NCBI GenBank assembly: GCA_907163375.1
Contig: CAJQUW010001964.1
Coordinates: forward strand, 248,001-312,000
Direction: 5' to 3'
DNA length: 64,000 bases
Source: Prostheceraeus crozeri
Taxonomy: Eukaryota; Platyhelminthes; Polycladida; Euryleptidae
A program made the position numbers and the translations under genes. The notes beneath the pieces were generated by a model. It saw only the letters and a program-made list of their open reading frames with translations. It did no database searches and was not told the DNA's origin. Below are positions 10,691 through 22,195 of this stretch, in pieces. Each line of letters begins with the position of its first letter. The first letter of the stretch is position 1.

Positions 10691-12640
10691 TCCGATGTCT
10701 ACGGCTGCTGCATTGCTTACGCCGTTTCTGTCATACAGCTGCTGACAGAGAGGACATGCATGGGCATGCGTGAAACGGGAAATCCGCGATCTCTGCCAAT
10801 ATACTATTATTGCATCTATGAAATGAACGGAAGCCATCAGCTTTGCAGTTAGTGCGAACAGCTGGGGATTAAATTAGCAATCAATCAATTCATTCCCGAA
10901 TCTGCCGGGAAAGATGAGTCCGCTCAACATGCATGGATGGACTTCCGTGTTCCCCGACACTTAACTCAAAAGAGTATATTTACTTGTAATTCAGAGCGGT
11001 CGAGTGCTAGATTCAAAACTGAGACATCTCTGCCTCAACAAAGTGAAAAGTATACTTTCCATGCTTTCCACCAGAAGTTCTAACCCGTTGTTAAAATTAA
11101 GCAAAATTTTCATTCTTACTTTTGTAGTATAGCATTTCTCTAACAGCGGACTTTTTGTAAATGCAAAGTAATGAACTTAGCACAATGAAATATGAACAAT
11201 ATCAGAATCAATTACATGAAAATATTAGAACAGTGTGATAGAAAAGCGTTAAAGTTATGTTGCGAGTCAGTAACCTTCGATATTATGACATTCATACCGA
11301 TGAGAGGGAACAAGAATTCCTAAATTTCCGTTGATGTATTGAACATTGATTGTGAGAAAGGGTTTTTTCATTTGGTATTTATGAGAAGAAAGATGGCGTT
11401 GGCTGTTACACCGATTGAGCCGGTACAATTATATCATGTGGCTATTTTGCCTGGTTGAGTCAGTCAAGTATTTGCCTCATAAACAAGTATCATTATGATG
11501 GAAACTGTCTGTAGCTAATAAAACAAAAAATGTATTTTGGAGTCGCTTGCAGCAGGGAAAAAGATTTGCCTACCTTAAGAACTTACTAAAATCTCCAAAA
11601 AAGCCTAGAAGAAGAAGGAACAAGTAAGACGAAGCAGTACAAACAGAGTGTAGAGATTGTGGCACATTTCCTGCTGCATTAAGTGACAAGGAGTTTATAA
11701 TTGCTGAGAAAAATGAGCGTGGTGATGCACATGGAAGCATCTTGCACTAGCCCGACCGATGTAATAGCGGCGAAATTGTAATTTTACCGTCTAAGTTGCC
11801 AGTCGGTGTTTCAGTCACTGCTTGAAAGCCATCTAGTTTTTACCAAGAGACAAACGTATTTTTCCAATATGCCACACACATCATGTGTAGCACGTATCAA
11901 TACTACATTTGCACAAATTCTATTTCCTCCTTTGAATAGAAGTTCTACAGATCAGTGACAATCAGAAAATTGTCTGTCATAGTTTTTTCAAGACGAAATA
12001 TGTCATGTTGGCGGCGATTGCTAGCAATCCAAAACATTTCAGCAAAAATCGAGAAAATTCGATCACAGTGAATGATGTTTAAAGTCCACAGGATCTTAAG
12101 AACACTGCTGCTTTGTTCAGTGCATCAAAAAATCAGGATTTCCAATCATTAAATTGAACTTTTATAGGATATTGTGTTGAGATTGTGTTGTGTTGATGTT
12201 TTGTGGGATCTCGTGTTATGGATGTGTTGATTCTACCAGTACATGAGTTGGCGTCAGAGCCCTGAGTTTATTGTAAGGGATTTGGGTTCAAAGCCCCACC
12301 AGAAACTAAAAAAATATGTTGAAATATCTAGACACATAATTATCTGTAGTGCAAAAGTTCATGATGCAAATTTACATAGCATGTGAAATATAGAAAGAGG
12401 CAAAAGTAAGAAACGTGGCACTAACAATCTTCGCTTTTCTGCAATACAACAAATATCTCATTGTAAACGGTCATAAGAAAATAGACAAGATACAATTCTG
12501 GAAAATGTTCTCTTGTTAATTACAAAAATAAAACAAATAACTGACACTAACCTCTGTCTTCATGCAGTAGTGTGCTGGATTTCTATGCGAGTGAGCATTT
12601 AAATGATTTTAACTGATGCCTCAGAAACATAGGCCTATTC
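10691..12640. other. Intergenic, no firm feature
   Basis: A weak B-box-like GGGTTCAAAGCCCC at about 12284-12297 could be a decayed tRNA-derived SINE. Nothing else is supported. Confidence 0.3.
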
Positions 12641-14375
12641 ATCAGTAATTGCGTGAATGGTTTCGAGCAATTTTACTCTGTGAGGATCTTTCACGGTCAT
12701 GAAATTGGAAAGCTCTGAAAGAGTTTCTATCTGCATCACTCTGATTTCACCAGTTTGGCCCATTTGTCGAACAACACTCATGTCATCACGAAGTCTTCAG
12801 GAGTATACTTAAAATCTTTCACCTGTGCTACGTCAATGAAATTTGATTCAGTCACCAATTCAAAACTAACACAGCCGTGAAATACAAAAGCGATTATGAC
12901 AAGATGATGTGCGTTTGCTTTCTAGCTGAATTCCTGTAGGGAATAGGATCACATGCCATCATGTGGTTCATCATAAATGTTAAATAAGGCTCAGAATAAA
13001 TTGGGAAATCGCATTTACAGCAAATTTTATAATATGCTCCATTTGTTTTCACACTAAACAAATACAATTTAGTGCTTAGAGCAACAGTAGCTTGGCACTT
13101 GACGGGAATGATGATATTACTTATTACTTTTGATCGACGTTGATTAGGATTTAGGACGCATCACCACCTTGCTTGTGTCACTGGAAGTTTTAATCAAAAT
13201 CAAACATTCAGTTTCCGCAGAATTTATCGATGAAACATTACTAGTATGGTGCACAATTGTAGAAGACAAGCCTATAGAGTCCACCAGTATTTTCAAAGTC
13301 AAAATAACACACTCAGCACCATCCAAAGGGAAAATTTCAGTTGCCAATATCGACTTAACGAAACGAAGTCGTGATTGTCGATTGTCGTGACACTAGCGAT
13401 TAAGACTTATCATCAGTGATGAAGAGAGCGTAAACTTCTTGAGAGCCACCATTCGGCAAGTTTCCTTCTCTGTTCTTGATGGTATTTAGTTCCATCGTTG
13501 CTTCATCAGGTTTAGAATCAACATGAGTCTCCGCCTTCCTCATCGAATCTTTGCTTGATAACAAAGGTGTATCCCGCAACGACATTAGCTTCAGCGAATA
13601 GTTTGCAACTTGGAATTTCACAAGGCAGTTCGAATTGTTTGATGGCAACAAAGCATCAATTGTCCCTAAACCGTATACTAAGCTGGATGATGCTTCAGGA
13701 ATGCTTCTCCTATCCTCGTTTAAAAGACTTGCAACACAACAGGCTAGCCAATTTTCAGGATGACCTATATACAGACTTCGTGCAACCCGAACCTAATATG
13801 GCAAGTCCCAAATAATCATGCATTAGGTTTTGTTGCTGCCCTTTAAAGTTATCTTTGCCTCATTGAAGTCTTCAGCCTTTGTCCAGAAAATTCCGCAGCT
13901 AAGTGATCCACGTACGCGCAAGTGCTGATGTCTCCATGCCTGTTCTTCGGATTACGCAACTTTCGATGTTTTCCAATCTACTGTGCAAATGTGCACTCCA
14001 AACAGTAATTGCTCCTGCCTCGAAATGAGTTACCTCGACCGCGACGCACGTCGAGTTGCGACCACGCAGACTTTGATTACTGTAATACAAGTATGAGACA
14101 TTTTCATCAGCCAAGAACGTGGCTAAGCTAAATTCTTGAGTTTCTTCATTGACCAACTGCACAACAGGTAATGTTCTAGATCTCTTGAAGTCACATTGAT
14201 CGGCGATCTTCTTTAATCATTCCTTCATGTCAAAGCAAGTAAACAAGAATGACGCTGCACTGGCCAACCCATCTTCGCTGGTGGTCAAGTTTGCGCGTTT
14301 GAGTGATCGATGTGCCAATACGCTTTCAGGAAGAGTAATGCCGCACTTCTTTCCATGACTGCACAGTGCACAATA

Positions 14376-16667
14376 CCGAGTGTCCCAAAAAAGGGCCGGA
14401 AACTTAACGCTTATAGCTTCGTCAATTTCCATTCGATTCAGCTGACTTTTTGCATGCAAATGTTAAATGCTCATACGATTTTGTCCACAAAGTTTTAAGT
14501 TTGAATATTGAGCACTCTTAGAGAAAAACGGTATAAGTTCAGATCTTGAATATTTCCAATGGCGAAGTTCAAGATATCGGACATATTGATATCCAATTTC
14601 CATACATCAATCGTGATTGCTTGAAAAATCGTGATCATACTAAGTTATTTAGCATGATCAAGTAAACGAGGCGATGCGAGTCATTTCTGGGTGTATCAGA
14701 TGCACTCCAGTAAATTGTCTTCCCTTCCTGTCTGGTATCTTGCCGAATAGGAGCCGTCGCGCAGAAATGATGGGCAACGTCAACACGAAATCAGCCAAGA
14801 CAGCTCACCTACTCCATGAAGTGCTGCATGTTCGAATGCCCATCGGCAGACTGCGTTCGCGACACTACCTTCAAGATGCGCCCTCCAACCAACAACTTGC
14901 AAAGCCTCCAGTACCGGACCAACTCACTCCCTACCTCCATCAATGGTCCACACACCCTCCGGGCTGCAAGCTGCCCCAATGGGTACAACTCAATCGCCTC
15001 CGAACAGGTGCAGGGGCGTTTCCAGGCCTCCCTAGGAAAGTGGGGCATGTCAAATCGGCGGAGTGCAGTTGCCGCACTGTTCAGAAAACATCCTCGACTG
15101 TCCGATCCTGAAACCACCCTGCAGCCTCAACGATCTGGAGAACCCTAAGATGTGGACGCACAAAAAAAAATCTGAACGTTTGACTTCTCTGGATTCTTTA
15201 TACAAATTAAGTAAACATGAATATCAAAGATTGATTACACTACGCATAGACTTCTCAATGTTTGTATCTGGATAGGATGCTTCTCTAGAATCACTCTTGG
15301 ATGGAAGTTTGAGGTTGTGGGAATTATTTCAGAACGTTTGCTGATACTGTTGAAGAAGTACGTGTTGCAAGAAATAAGATTTCATGGGCTGATTTTAAAG
15401 AATTCAGAAATATAATTGCAACAATGAGAAAAGGTGAATCCATTTCGAAAAGTGAGATGATGAGCTGAGAAGAATAATTGGAAATGCTGAATTTTAGGCG
15501 TAAAATAATCGATTCGTTAGCTTACTTTAACTGAGCAGGCTTACTGGGACATCTGATTCAGACTGCCATCTAGAACGAATTTGCAGTTGGTTGGATTTTT
15601 TGAAAATTATGCAGTGATCCTCATCGATGCAAAAGTGCCTTTTGACAACGTCTTGATGCAACTTTTTTCATATCATTGGAGACGTTATGTCATCTGCCAA
15701 GTAAGCTGCAACCAAAACCATCATAGAGCACAAGAAATCGTTTCTGAACTATCTTCAGTGGAAACACAACACAGAGCATGTCAACTTTTTTAGATATCGA
15801 TCATGACTTTTGTAGTAATAAAGAATGCGTGCACACATGTGCAATAATGGTAGCATTTTGCAAATAATTTTTGGTACAATTCGATCACCACATGCTACTA
15901 GCAGAGGAATAAATACCACCAAAAATCCACTTAAAAGTTCTTTTGAAACGACGATAGTAAGCAAATCTTGGATATAAAACATATGGGTGAATATAAAGAT
16001 TTTGCACTGTTAGCCGTTGATACTAGTCATGGATACTCAATCATCTTGATTGGGTTCATAATCTTCTCTCGACAAATTACGTGTATGAACGCATTTTAAT
16101 GTGTAGCAATTAATTCTGATGAATTTCACAACAATGAAAGGGATTTTTTGCATATTGTTCCACAGTTTTATCCAAGTGCGCACACCCGTCATCTATGAAG
16201 CTAATAAAACTTCGCCGGTCTTCAGTCCAGTACATGCCATTAGGGTTGAACGTTCATTCACTCATGCAGTCCCCTGTAGTGTGTAGACCCTTAGATGTAC
16301 GGCTGAAGAGCGATTCTTGGGAAACTTCCTATCCAGATACTAACATTGAGAAGTCTATGCGTAGTGTAATCAATCTTTGATGTTCATGTTTACTTGATCA
16401 TGCTAAATAACTATGATCACGATTTTTCAAGCAATCACGATTGATGTATGTATCAATATGTCCGATACCTTGAACTTCGCCATTGGAAATATTCAAGATT
16501 TGAACTTATACCGTTTTTCTCTGAGTGCTCAATATTCAAACTTCAAACCTTGTGGACAAAATCGTATGAGCATTTAACATTTGCATGCAAAAAGTCAGCT
16601 GAATCGAATGGAAATTGACGAAGCTATAAGCGTTTAGTTTCCGGCACTTTTTTTGGGACACCCGTGG
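14376..16667. mobile_element. TA-flanked DNA transposon with about 360-bp inverted arms
   Basis: The left end (CCGAGTGTCCCAAAAAAGGG) and the inverted right end (ending CACCCGTGG) are each flanked by TA. The inverted homology is long: 14376-14659 continued at 15217-15300 matches about 16306-16667. The left arm is interrupted by a LINE insertion (14668-15208). The interior (15300-16305) shows only short open frames, so this is a non-autonomous or decayed element. The GAGTGTCCCAAAAAA start and TA target fit the Tc1/mariner-pogo group. It sits inside an older coding remnant. Confidence 0.75.
14668..15208 (+). mobile_element. 5'-truncated LINE (non-LTR retrotransposon) 3' end
   Basis: Translates to the conserved region just after the reverse transcriptase of many LINEs: VISGCIRCTPVNCLPFLSGI, then HLLHEVLH, PPGCKLP and WVQLNRLRTGAGAF, followed by a cysteine cluster (CSC...). 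A shift of frame separates that cluster from the following ENILDCPIL, so the copy is dead. An A-run lies at 15163-15171. The insert is bracketed by AAGTAAAC at 14660-14667 and 15209-15216, a target duplication within the transposon arm; about 37 bases between the A-run and the right duplication are unexplained. Clade not determined. GC content is clearly higher than the surroundings. Confidence 0.85.
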
Positions 16668-17037
16668 TATCAAATCCGTAATACGTGTATATGTATTCAT
16701 TAGAACAGCATTTCACTAATAGCCAATGCTGTTCTAAAGTCACCTTGCTCGTGTTGTCACTGAGCAATAGGAGTAAAGCAGGAAGCTGATTTGCATCAGG
16801 AATTCGATTAACTTTAGCCAAATATCAATTTCCTTTTTCCAATACTCGTAAGATGGAATTGCACGCATTGAATATGGGACTTTTGCACTGATCGTCTGTA
16901 AGTTGGAGTCCACCGTAGCTCTGCTACCAATTGCCATCTTATGACACAACGTCAAAGTGCAGAGTTCATTGCAAGAGCTATATTTCTAAAATTCCACCAA
17001 AGCCTGAAAGTACAAAAGGGATGTATCTTAATACATG

Positions 17038-17038
17038 C

Positions 17039-17098
<60 letters not shown>
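17038..17098. repeat. (AT)n microsatellite
   Basis: About 60 bp of nearly pure TA repeat. It borders the outer end of the first Penelope palindrome; similar tracts lie at 18509-18525 and 22160-22195. Confidence 0.95.
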
Positions 17099-17102
<4 letters not shown>

Positions 17103-17128
17103 ACGGTTCACCATTGAACTGAATTATT

Positions 17129-18509
17129 TTAAAGAATAAGAAGACGAGGTCAATAAAAACATATATTGGAAAGCTTTCGAAAAAAGTCTTTTTCAATCCA
17201 AAAGTAACAACAATCTTAAACCAAGCAAAAAGGAAAAAAGGCAGCTAATCTAAGTCATCATTTCTAAAATTTAAACGCTGATACAAAAAGCAGACACTAT
17301 GTAAAAAATGGACAAGATATCGAAAGAATGTTGTAGTTATCAATTGTACATAACATTAATACTGGGTCTTTGAGATTTGATGAAATTTCTCTCGCAGACT
17401 TTACGTTCATAGACATTGGCAAAAAACTTCTGTAAAATTTCTATTTTGATGTCACAAGCTGATGGATTTAATTGATGTTTCAAATGAAAATGCTGGTACC
17501 CCGAAAATGCTAGTATTTCATTTTTGGACACAAAAGTTTCTTTCGCGAATAATTCGTGTTTAAGTTCGTTTTATTCTAAATCCACCCACAGTGGTCATCT
17601 GTTACCATAGGATAGCTTCGTACCTTTAATTAGAAAGATTAATTTGATGAGAAATGAATGTTTACGAGTTCATCGAAATTGTACCACCTCTGCATTGATT
17701 GAAAAGGGTATATCTTTTGTCAAACATCGTTTTATTTCTAATGGATATCCCAAATGTTTACTCAACAAGTATATAACAACTTCTGTTCCTTCATTTCATA
17801 CTCGCACACGTACTAACCAAGAAAAGCAAGCGTATGTTCGTATTCCTTTTATCAATGAAAATCAAGCAAGACAAACTCCGCTCTGAATTAAATAAAATTT
17901 CAATTTTGAAAGTGAAACCTGTGTTTGTAACTCCACCATCATTAGTTCGCCAAATCAAGAAGAAAGAAAGTATTCCATGCAATAAATCTTGTTTATGTAA
18001 TAGCAGCAATTTATGTTTTTTGAAAAATGTTGTATATAAAATCACTTGCAACAAATGTCAACAGACTTATATTGGTGAAACTCAGTGCACTATGAGGAAG
18101 CGAATTTTAGAACATTTAAATAGCAACATAAGTCTTGTACACCAGCATTTTCATTTGAAACATCAATTAAATCCATCAGCTTGTGACATCAAAATAGAAA
18201 TTTTACAGAAGTTTTTTGCCAATGTCTATGAACGTAAAGTCTGCGAGAGAAATTTCATCAAATCTCAAAGACCCAGTATTAATGTTATGTACAATTGATA
18301 ACTACAACATTCTTTCGATATCTTGTCCATTTTTTACATAGTGTCTGCTTTTTGTATCAGCGTTTAAATTTTAGAAATGATGACTTAGATTAGCTTCCTT
18401 TTTTCCTTTTTGCTTGGTTTAAGATTGTTGTTACTTTTGGATTGAAAAAGACTTTTGTCGAAAGCTTTCCAATATATGTTTTTATTGACCTCGTCTTCTT
18501 TTTCTTTAA
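17129..18509 (+). mobile_element. Penelope-like element PLE1 with inverted partial copy
   Basis: The + strand body (about 17530-18298) ends in a GIY-YIG endonuclease domain with NVVYKITCNKCQQTYIGE and a following arginine-rich helix (RKRILEHL), the standard C-terminus of Penelope-like elements. The 3' part (18141-18509, 369 bp) is repeated in inverse orientation at 17129-17497, so two 3' ends point outward and meet head to head. The reverse-transcriptase domain is absent, so the element is 5'-truncated. AT repeats border both outer ends. A hammerhead-like motif lies near each 3' end. Confidence 0.85.
17834..18298 (+). CDS. PLE1 GIY-YIG endonuclease fragment
   Basis: Open frame of about 155 codons. 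The first 15 residues or so are poorly supported. From about residue 65 it shows the GIY-YIG hallmark (VVYKITC, then TYIGET) preceded by paired cysteines (CNKSCLC, and CNKC within the domain) as in Penelope endonucleases, where a CCHH-type zinc site is typical. It would nick target DNA to prime reverse transcription. Upstream (17644-17886) another frame carries KHRFISNGYP, the linker usually found before this domain, so the frame has shifted at least once. Not a host gene. Confidence 0.8.
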   Translation: MFVFLLSMKIKQDKLRSELNKISILKVKPVFVTPPSLVRQIKKKESIPCNKSCLCNSSNLCFLKNVVYKITCNKCQQTYIGETQCTMRKRILEHLNSNISLVHQHFHLKHQLNPSACDIKIEILQKFFANVYERKVCERNFIKSQRPSINVMYN

Positions 18510-18526
18510 TATATATATATATTCCG
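18509..18526. repeat. Short AT repeat between two Penelope palindromes
   Basis: An alternating AT tract of about 17 bp joins the right end of PLE1 to the left end of PLE2, consistent with both having inserted in or expanded an AT microsatellite. Confidence 0.8.
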
Positions 18527-18541
18527 GAAATAGCCCAAAGT

Positions 18542-20635
18542 TATTGAAATTGAAAACAAGATTGTTAGGAGCGCACAACATGTTTCAGCAAATCATTTGC
18601 CATCCTCAGGTGAAATCAAGCAAACAAAGTTAAAACAATATTTAAATACAAAATTACAAGTCATTAGGTCACCGAGATAAAATCACTGAAGTCAAAAAAT
18701 GAAGTCAATTCTGAAGGTTACTTGCATTGGAAGTAGCTACGCAATAAAATACACAATGGAGTCATGAATTACAAATATAACAGCGTATTAATGGAGCTTG
18801 CCGTTTCATTCATGAGAGTGCTAAAGTCAGACTTCTTTATTATAATTGATTCCAGAAATCTAGGGTATTCAGTACAGGCAATGATATCGAAATTTTCTTT
18901 CTTTGGTGGATGTACATGCATGCTTATTTCGGTTGGTGTTGGATACGCTTTCAAATGTTCGTTGATTCTGGTAGCAAAATGGCGGATAGAGCTGCCCACG
19001 TAACACTTTTCACAGTGATCACATGTGTATTTGTACACAACATTAGACTTTAATTCGGGCACAACTTTATCCTTATTAGAGAAAAAATTGCCAGTTTTCA
19101 AGGTTTTAAAACGGGGCGAACTTTCATGTCAGGCGGTAAAAGCTTATTGATGTCTTTGACACGAGAAAGAAGATTTTGTTCACTCTCCGAAATGTAGGGG
19201 AAGCTCCATGTTATAAATTTACAGTCGTCATAAGCGTTTGGTCGAGCAACGTTGGCTTTGTGTCTTGCCTCAACTTTTTCTCGCATGCGCAAAATAGTTC
19301 TTTCAGAGAATCCGTTTTTTTGAAAAAGAGCTTGAATAGAAGAAACGGAGTTTTGATAATTATTAGGATTGGAATTCAATTTCAAGGTACGATAAAAGAG
19401 TGAATTCATAGCAGCCAAGCGATAACGTTTGGGAGCATAAGCAGAATTAGGGATGTAAATGCCAGTATTTGTTTCTTTGAGGTGCCAAGCGATATCGAAG
19501 GCATTCTCACTTTTGGTAACTTTGGTATCTAAAAACACAAGACTTTCATTGACTTCTCGCTCCATCGTGAATTTTATATCAAGATGAAGGGTATTCAGAA
19601 AGTCATGAAAGGCGGAAGCATCGGAGCTTTTGTCAAAAATGCAAAACATGTCATCAACATAACGTTTATAATAGACAGGGAGAGAACCGTTGAAGTTTTT
19701 CATGCGAGTTTCTACCATGTCCATGGACATTTCATCGGTCTGCACAAATAGCTTGTCATCGAATGAGAAGAGGATGTTCGTGCAGGCTAGCCTCAAAAGT
19801 TCACGAAGGGCCTGCTTTCTGATAGGGAGCTGATCCTCATTGATGGTGTAAAGGACATGATCAATTGTATCCTCAATAGGAATACTTGTGAAAAGATTTT
19901 TCACATCGTAGCTAATAAGTTGTGTATTCTCTGAACTTAATCCATTCAGAGAATCCACAAACTCGAAAGTATCTTTGACAGGATGCGTTTTTTGAATGAG
20001 AGGTTTGAGAACATTGTCCAACCACTTGGCTAATTTGGAAGGATACGAATTGATCATGTTCAAGATCGGAAGATAAGGAGGGTCTTCCTTGTTTTTGTGG
20101 ATTTTAGGAAGCCCGTAAAGTCTCGCCAGTTGAGAGCCAACCGGTTTGACAGTCTTAAAGATAGCACTTAAAGATAGCATCAGAAATTAGGCCCCTCGTT
20201 TTCATTTGAGTCAGCTTGCGAATAAATCTATCCTCTTCGAGGATGAACGGATCCTTCTTTGATCGGGCACAAAATGAATATGGTTTGAAACGACTGCTGT
20301 CACTGAGCAGAGTGGTCATTTTTTCAACATAAGAACTGCGTTTGTCAATGACAACGCCATTGCCTTTGTCGAATTTGCTGATGTATAAATGCTTTCTAGA
20401 AGATAGGTTTCGAAGAATCTTTAACTTAGATTTCCAATATTTGGAAACTTTATGACGAGAGAAATAAGACTTAAAAGTACCTCGAAATTTGTGTTTCAAA
20501 GTATTCAACGTGTCTTCAGTAAGAGAAGAAATGCTAGCAATCTGACCGAAGACAGCCTCAGCTTCAGCCTTTTCCTGGTCAATGGAAATTCGTTCCCTTG
20601 GCCACGACATAGAAAATCCAAGGCTGAGTATGAGA
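18542..20635 (-). mobile_element. Penelope-like element PLE2, minus-strand copy (most complete)
   Basis: Contains, in minus-strand order, the N-terminal Penelope region (SYFSRHKVSKYWKSKLKIL, YISKFDKGNGVVI; 20706 down to 20155), the reverse transcriptase (LYGLPKIHK, then YKRYVDDMFCIF with the catalytic YVDD; 20180 to 19098) and the GIY-YIG domain (NVVYKYTCDHCEKCYVGSS; 19101 to 18769), followed by about 230 bp of 3' sequence. Reading is interrupted by about two small length changes, so it does not encode one intact protein. A 1.5-kb inverted copy follows directly (20636-22161). Confidence 0.9.
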
Positions 20636-21934
20636 ATCTTGAACATGATCAATTCGTATCCTTCCAAATTAGCCAAGTGGTTGGACAATGTTCTCAAACC
20701 TCTCATTCAAAAAACGCATCCTGTCAAAGATACTTTCGAGTTTGTGGATTCTCTGAATGGATTAAGTTCAGAGAATACACAACTTATTAGCTACGATGTG
20801 AAAAATCTTTTCACGAGTATTCCTATTGAGGATACAATTGATCATGTCCTTTACACCATCAATGAGGATCAGCTCCATATCAGAAAGCAGGCCCTTCGTG
20901 AACTTTTGAGGCTAGCCTGCACGAACATCCTCTTCTCATTCGATGACAAGCTATTTGTGCAGACCGATGAAATGTCCATGGACATGGTAGAAACTCGCAT
21001 GAAAAACTTCAACGGTTCTCTCCCTGTCTATTATAAACGTTATGTTGATGACATGTTTTGCATTTTTGACAAAAGCTCCGATGCTTCCGCCTTTCATGAC
21101 TTTCTGAATACCCTTCATCTTGATATAAAATTCACGATGGAGCGAGAAGTCAATGAAAGTCTTGTGTTTTTAGATACCAAAGTTACCAAAAGTGAGAATG
21201 CCTTCGATATCGCTTGGCACCTCAAAGAAACAAATACTGGCATTTACATCCCTAATTCTGCTTATGCTCCCAAACGTTATCGCTTGGCTGCTATGAATTC
21301 ACTCTTTTATCGTACCTTGAAATTGAATTCCAATCCTAATAATTATCAAAACTCCGTTTCTTCTATTCAAGCTCTTTTTCAAAAAAACGGATTCTCTGAA
21401 AGAACTATTTTGCGCATGCGAGAAAAAGTTGAGGCAAGACACAAAGCCAACGTTGCTCGACCAAACGCTTATGACGACTGTAAATTTATAACATGGAGCT
21501 TCCCCTACATTTCGGAGAGTGAACAAAATCTTCTTTCTCGTGTCAAAGACATCAATAAGCTTTTACCGCCTGACATGAAAGTTCGCCCCGTTTTAAAAAC
21601 CTTGAAAACTGGCAATTTTTTCTCTAATAAGGATAAAGTTGTGCCCGAATTAAAGTCTAATGTTGTGTACAAATACACATGTGATCACTGTGAAAAGTGT
21701 TACGTGGGCAGCTCTATCCGCCATTTTACTACCAGAATCAACGAACATTTGAAAGCGTATCCAACACCAACCGAAATAAGCATGCATGTACATCCACCAA
21801 AGAAAGAAAATTTCGATATCATTGCCTGTACTGAATACCCTAGATTTCTGGAATCAATTATAATAAAGAAGTCTGACTTTAGCACTCTCATGAATGAAAC
21901 GGCAAGCTCCATTAATACGCTGTTATATTTGTAA
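20582..21934 (+). CDS. PLE2 reverse transcriptase + GIY-YIG open frame
   Basis: A 450-codon open frame, the longest in the window. The first 18 or so residues come from the antisense of the minus copy's N-terminal region and are not native. Then come reverse-transcriptase motifs (TQLISYDVKNLFTSIPIEDT with the first catalytic Asp; YKRYVDDMFCIF with the YVDD pair; NESLVFLDTKV), a basic thumb/linker and, from about residue 355, the GIY-YIG domain (NVVYKYTC, KCYVGSS, RINEHLKAYP). The N-terminal domain and fingers are missing, so it is a truncated retroelement protein. The intact frame and near-identity to its inverted partner point to recent origin. Confidence 0.88.
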   Translation: MEIRSLGHDIENPRLSMRILNMINSYPSKLAKWLDNVLKPLIQKTHPVKDTFEFVDSLNGLSSENTQLISYDVKNLFTSIPIEDTIDHVLYTINEDQLHIRKQALRELLRLACTNILFSFDDKLFVQTDEMSMDMVETRMKNFNGSLPVYYKRYVDDMFCIFDKSSDASAFHDFLNTLHLDIKFTMEREVNESLVFLDTKVTKSENAFDIAWHLKETNTGIYIPNSAYAPKRYRLAAMNSLFYRTLKLNSNPNNYQNSVSSIQALFQKNGFSERTILRMREKVEARHKANVARPNAYDDCKFITWSFPYISESEQNLLSRVKDINKLLPPDMKVRPVLKTLKTGNFFSNKDKVVPELKSNVVYKYTCDHCEKCYVGSSIRHFTTRINEHLKAYPTPTEISMHVHPPKKENFDIIACTEYPRFLESIIIKKSDFSTLMNETASSINTLLYL

Positions 21935-22161
21935 TTCATGACTCCATTGTGTATTTTATTGCGTAGCTACTTCCAATGCAAGTAACCTTCAGAATTGACT
22001 TCATTTTTTGACTTCAGTGATTTTATCTCGGTGACCTAATGACTTGTAATTTTGTATTTAAATATTGTTTTAACTTTGTTTGCTTGATTTCACCTGAGGA
22101 TGGCAAATGATTTGCTGAAACATGTTGTGCGCTCCTAACAATCTTGTTTTCAATTTCAATA
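20636..22161 (+). mobile_element. Penelope-like element PLE2, inverted plus-strand copy (5'-truncated)
   Basis: An almost exact inverted copy of 18542-20066. Only a few single-base differences were seen by eye, plus a one-base length difference. It starts abruptly at ATCTTGAACATGATC, inside the reverse-transcriptase region, and runs to the same 3' end, which abuts an AT-rich tract. The pair forms a palindrome with 1.5-kb arms around 569 bp that carry the N-terminal coding region of the minus copy. Confidence 0.92.
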
Positions 22162-22195
22162 TATATCTATATATATATATATAGATATATATATG
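22160..22195. repeat. AT-rich tract at the outer end of PLE2
   Basis: ATATATCTATATATAT-type repeat directly after the Penelope 3' end. Confidence 0.85.

Larger units (their letters stand above)
12640..16960 (-). pseudogene. Decayed protein-coding remnant, possibly gag-like retroelement fossil
   Basis: Several minus-strand stretches read as plausible protein. The most telling is near 16780-16880, with WKKEIDIWLKLIEF and, close by, QLPALLLLLSDN, which resemble the start of LTR-retroelement capsid domains. Other stretches lie at 13144-13650 and 13900-14375. The region is broken in many places (several breaks, plus the insertion at 14376-16667), so it is a fossil of considerable age. No LTRs, protease or reverse transcriptase were identified, so the assignment is tentative; a decayed host gene is the alternative. 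Confidence 0.3.

Noticed and set aside
17038-17098. YIYIYIYI open frames on both strands
   Set aside because: Translation of an AT microsatellite.
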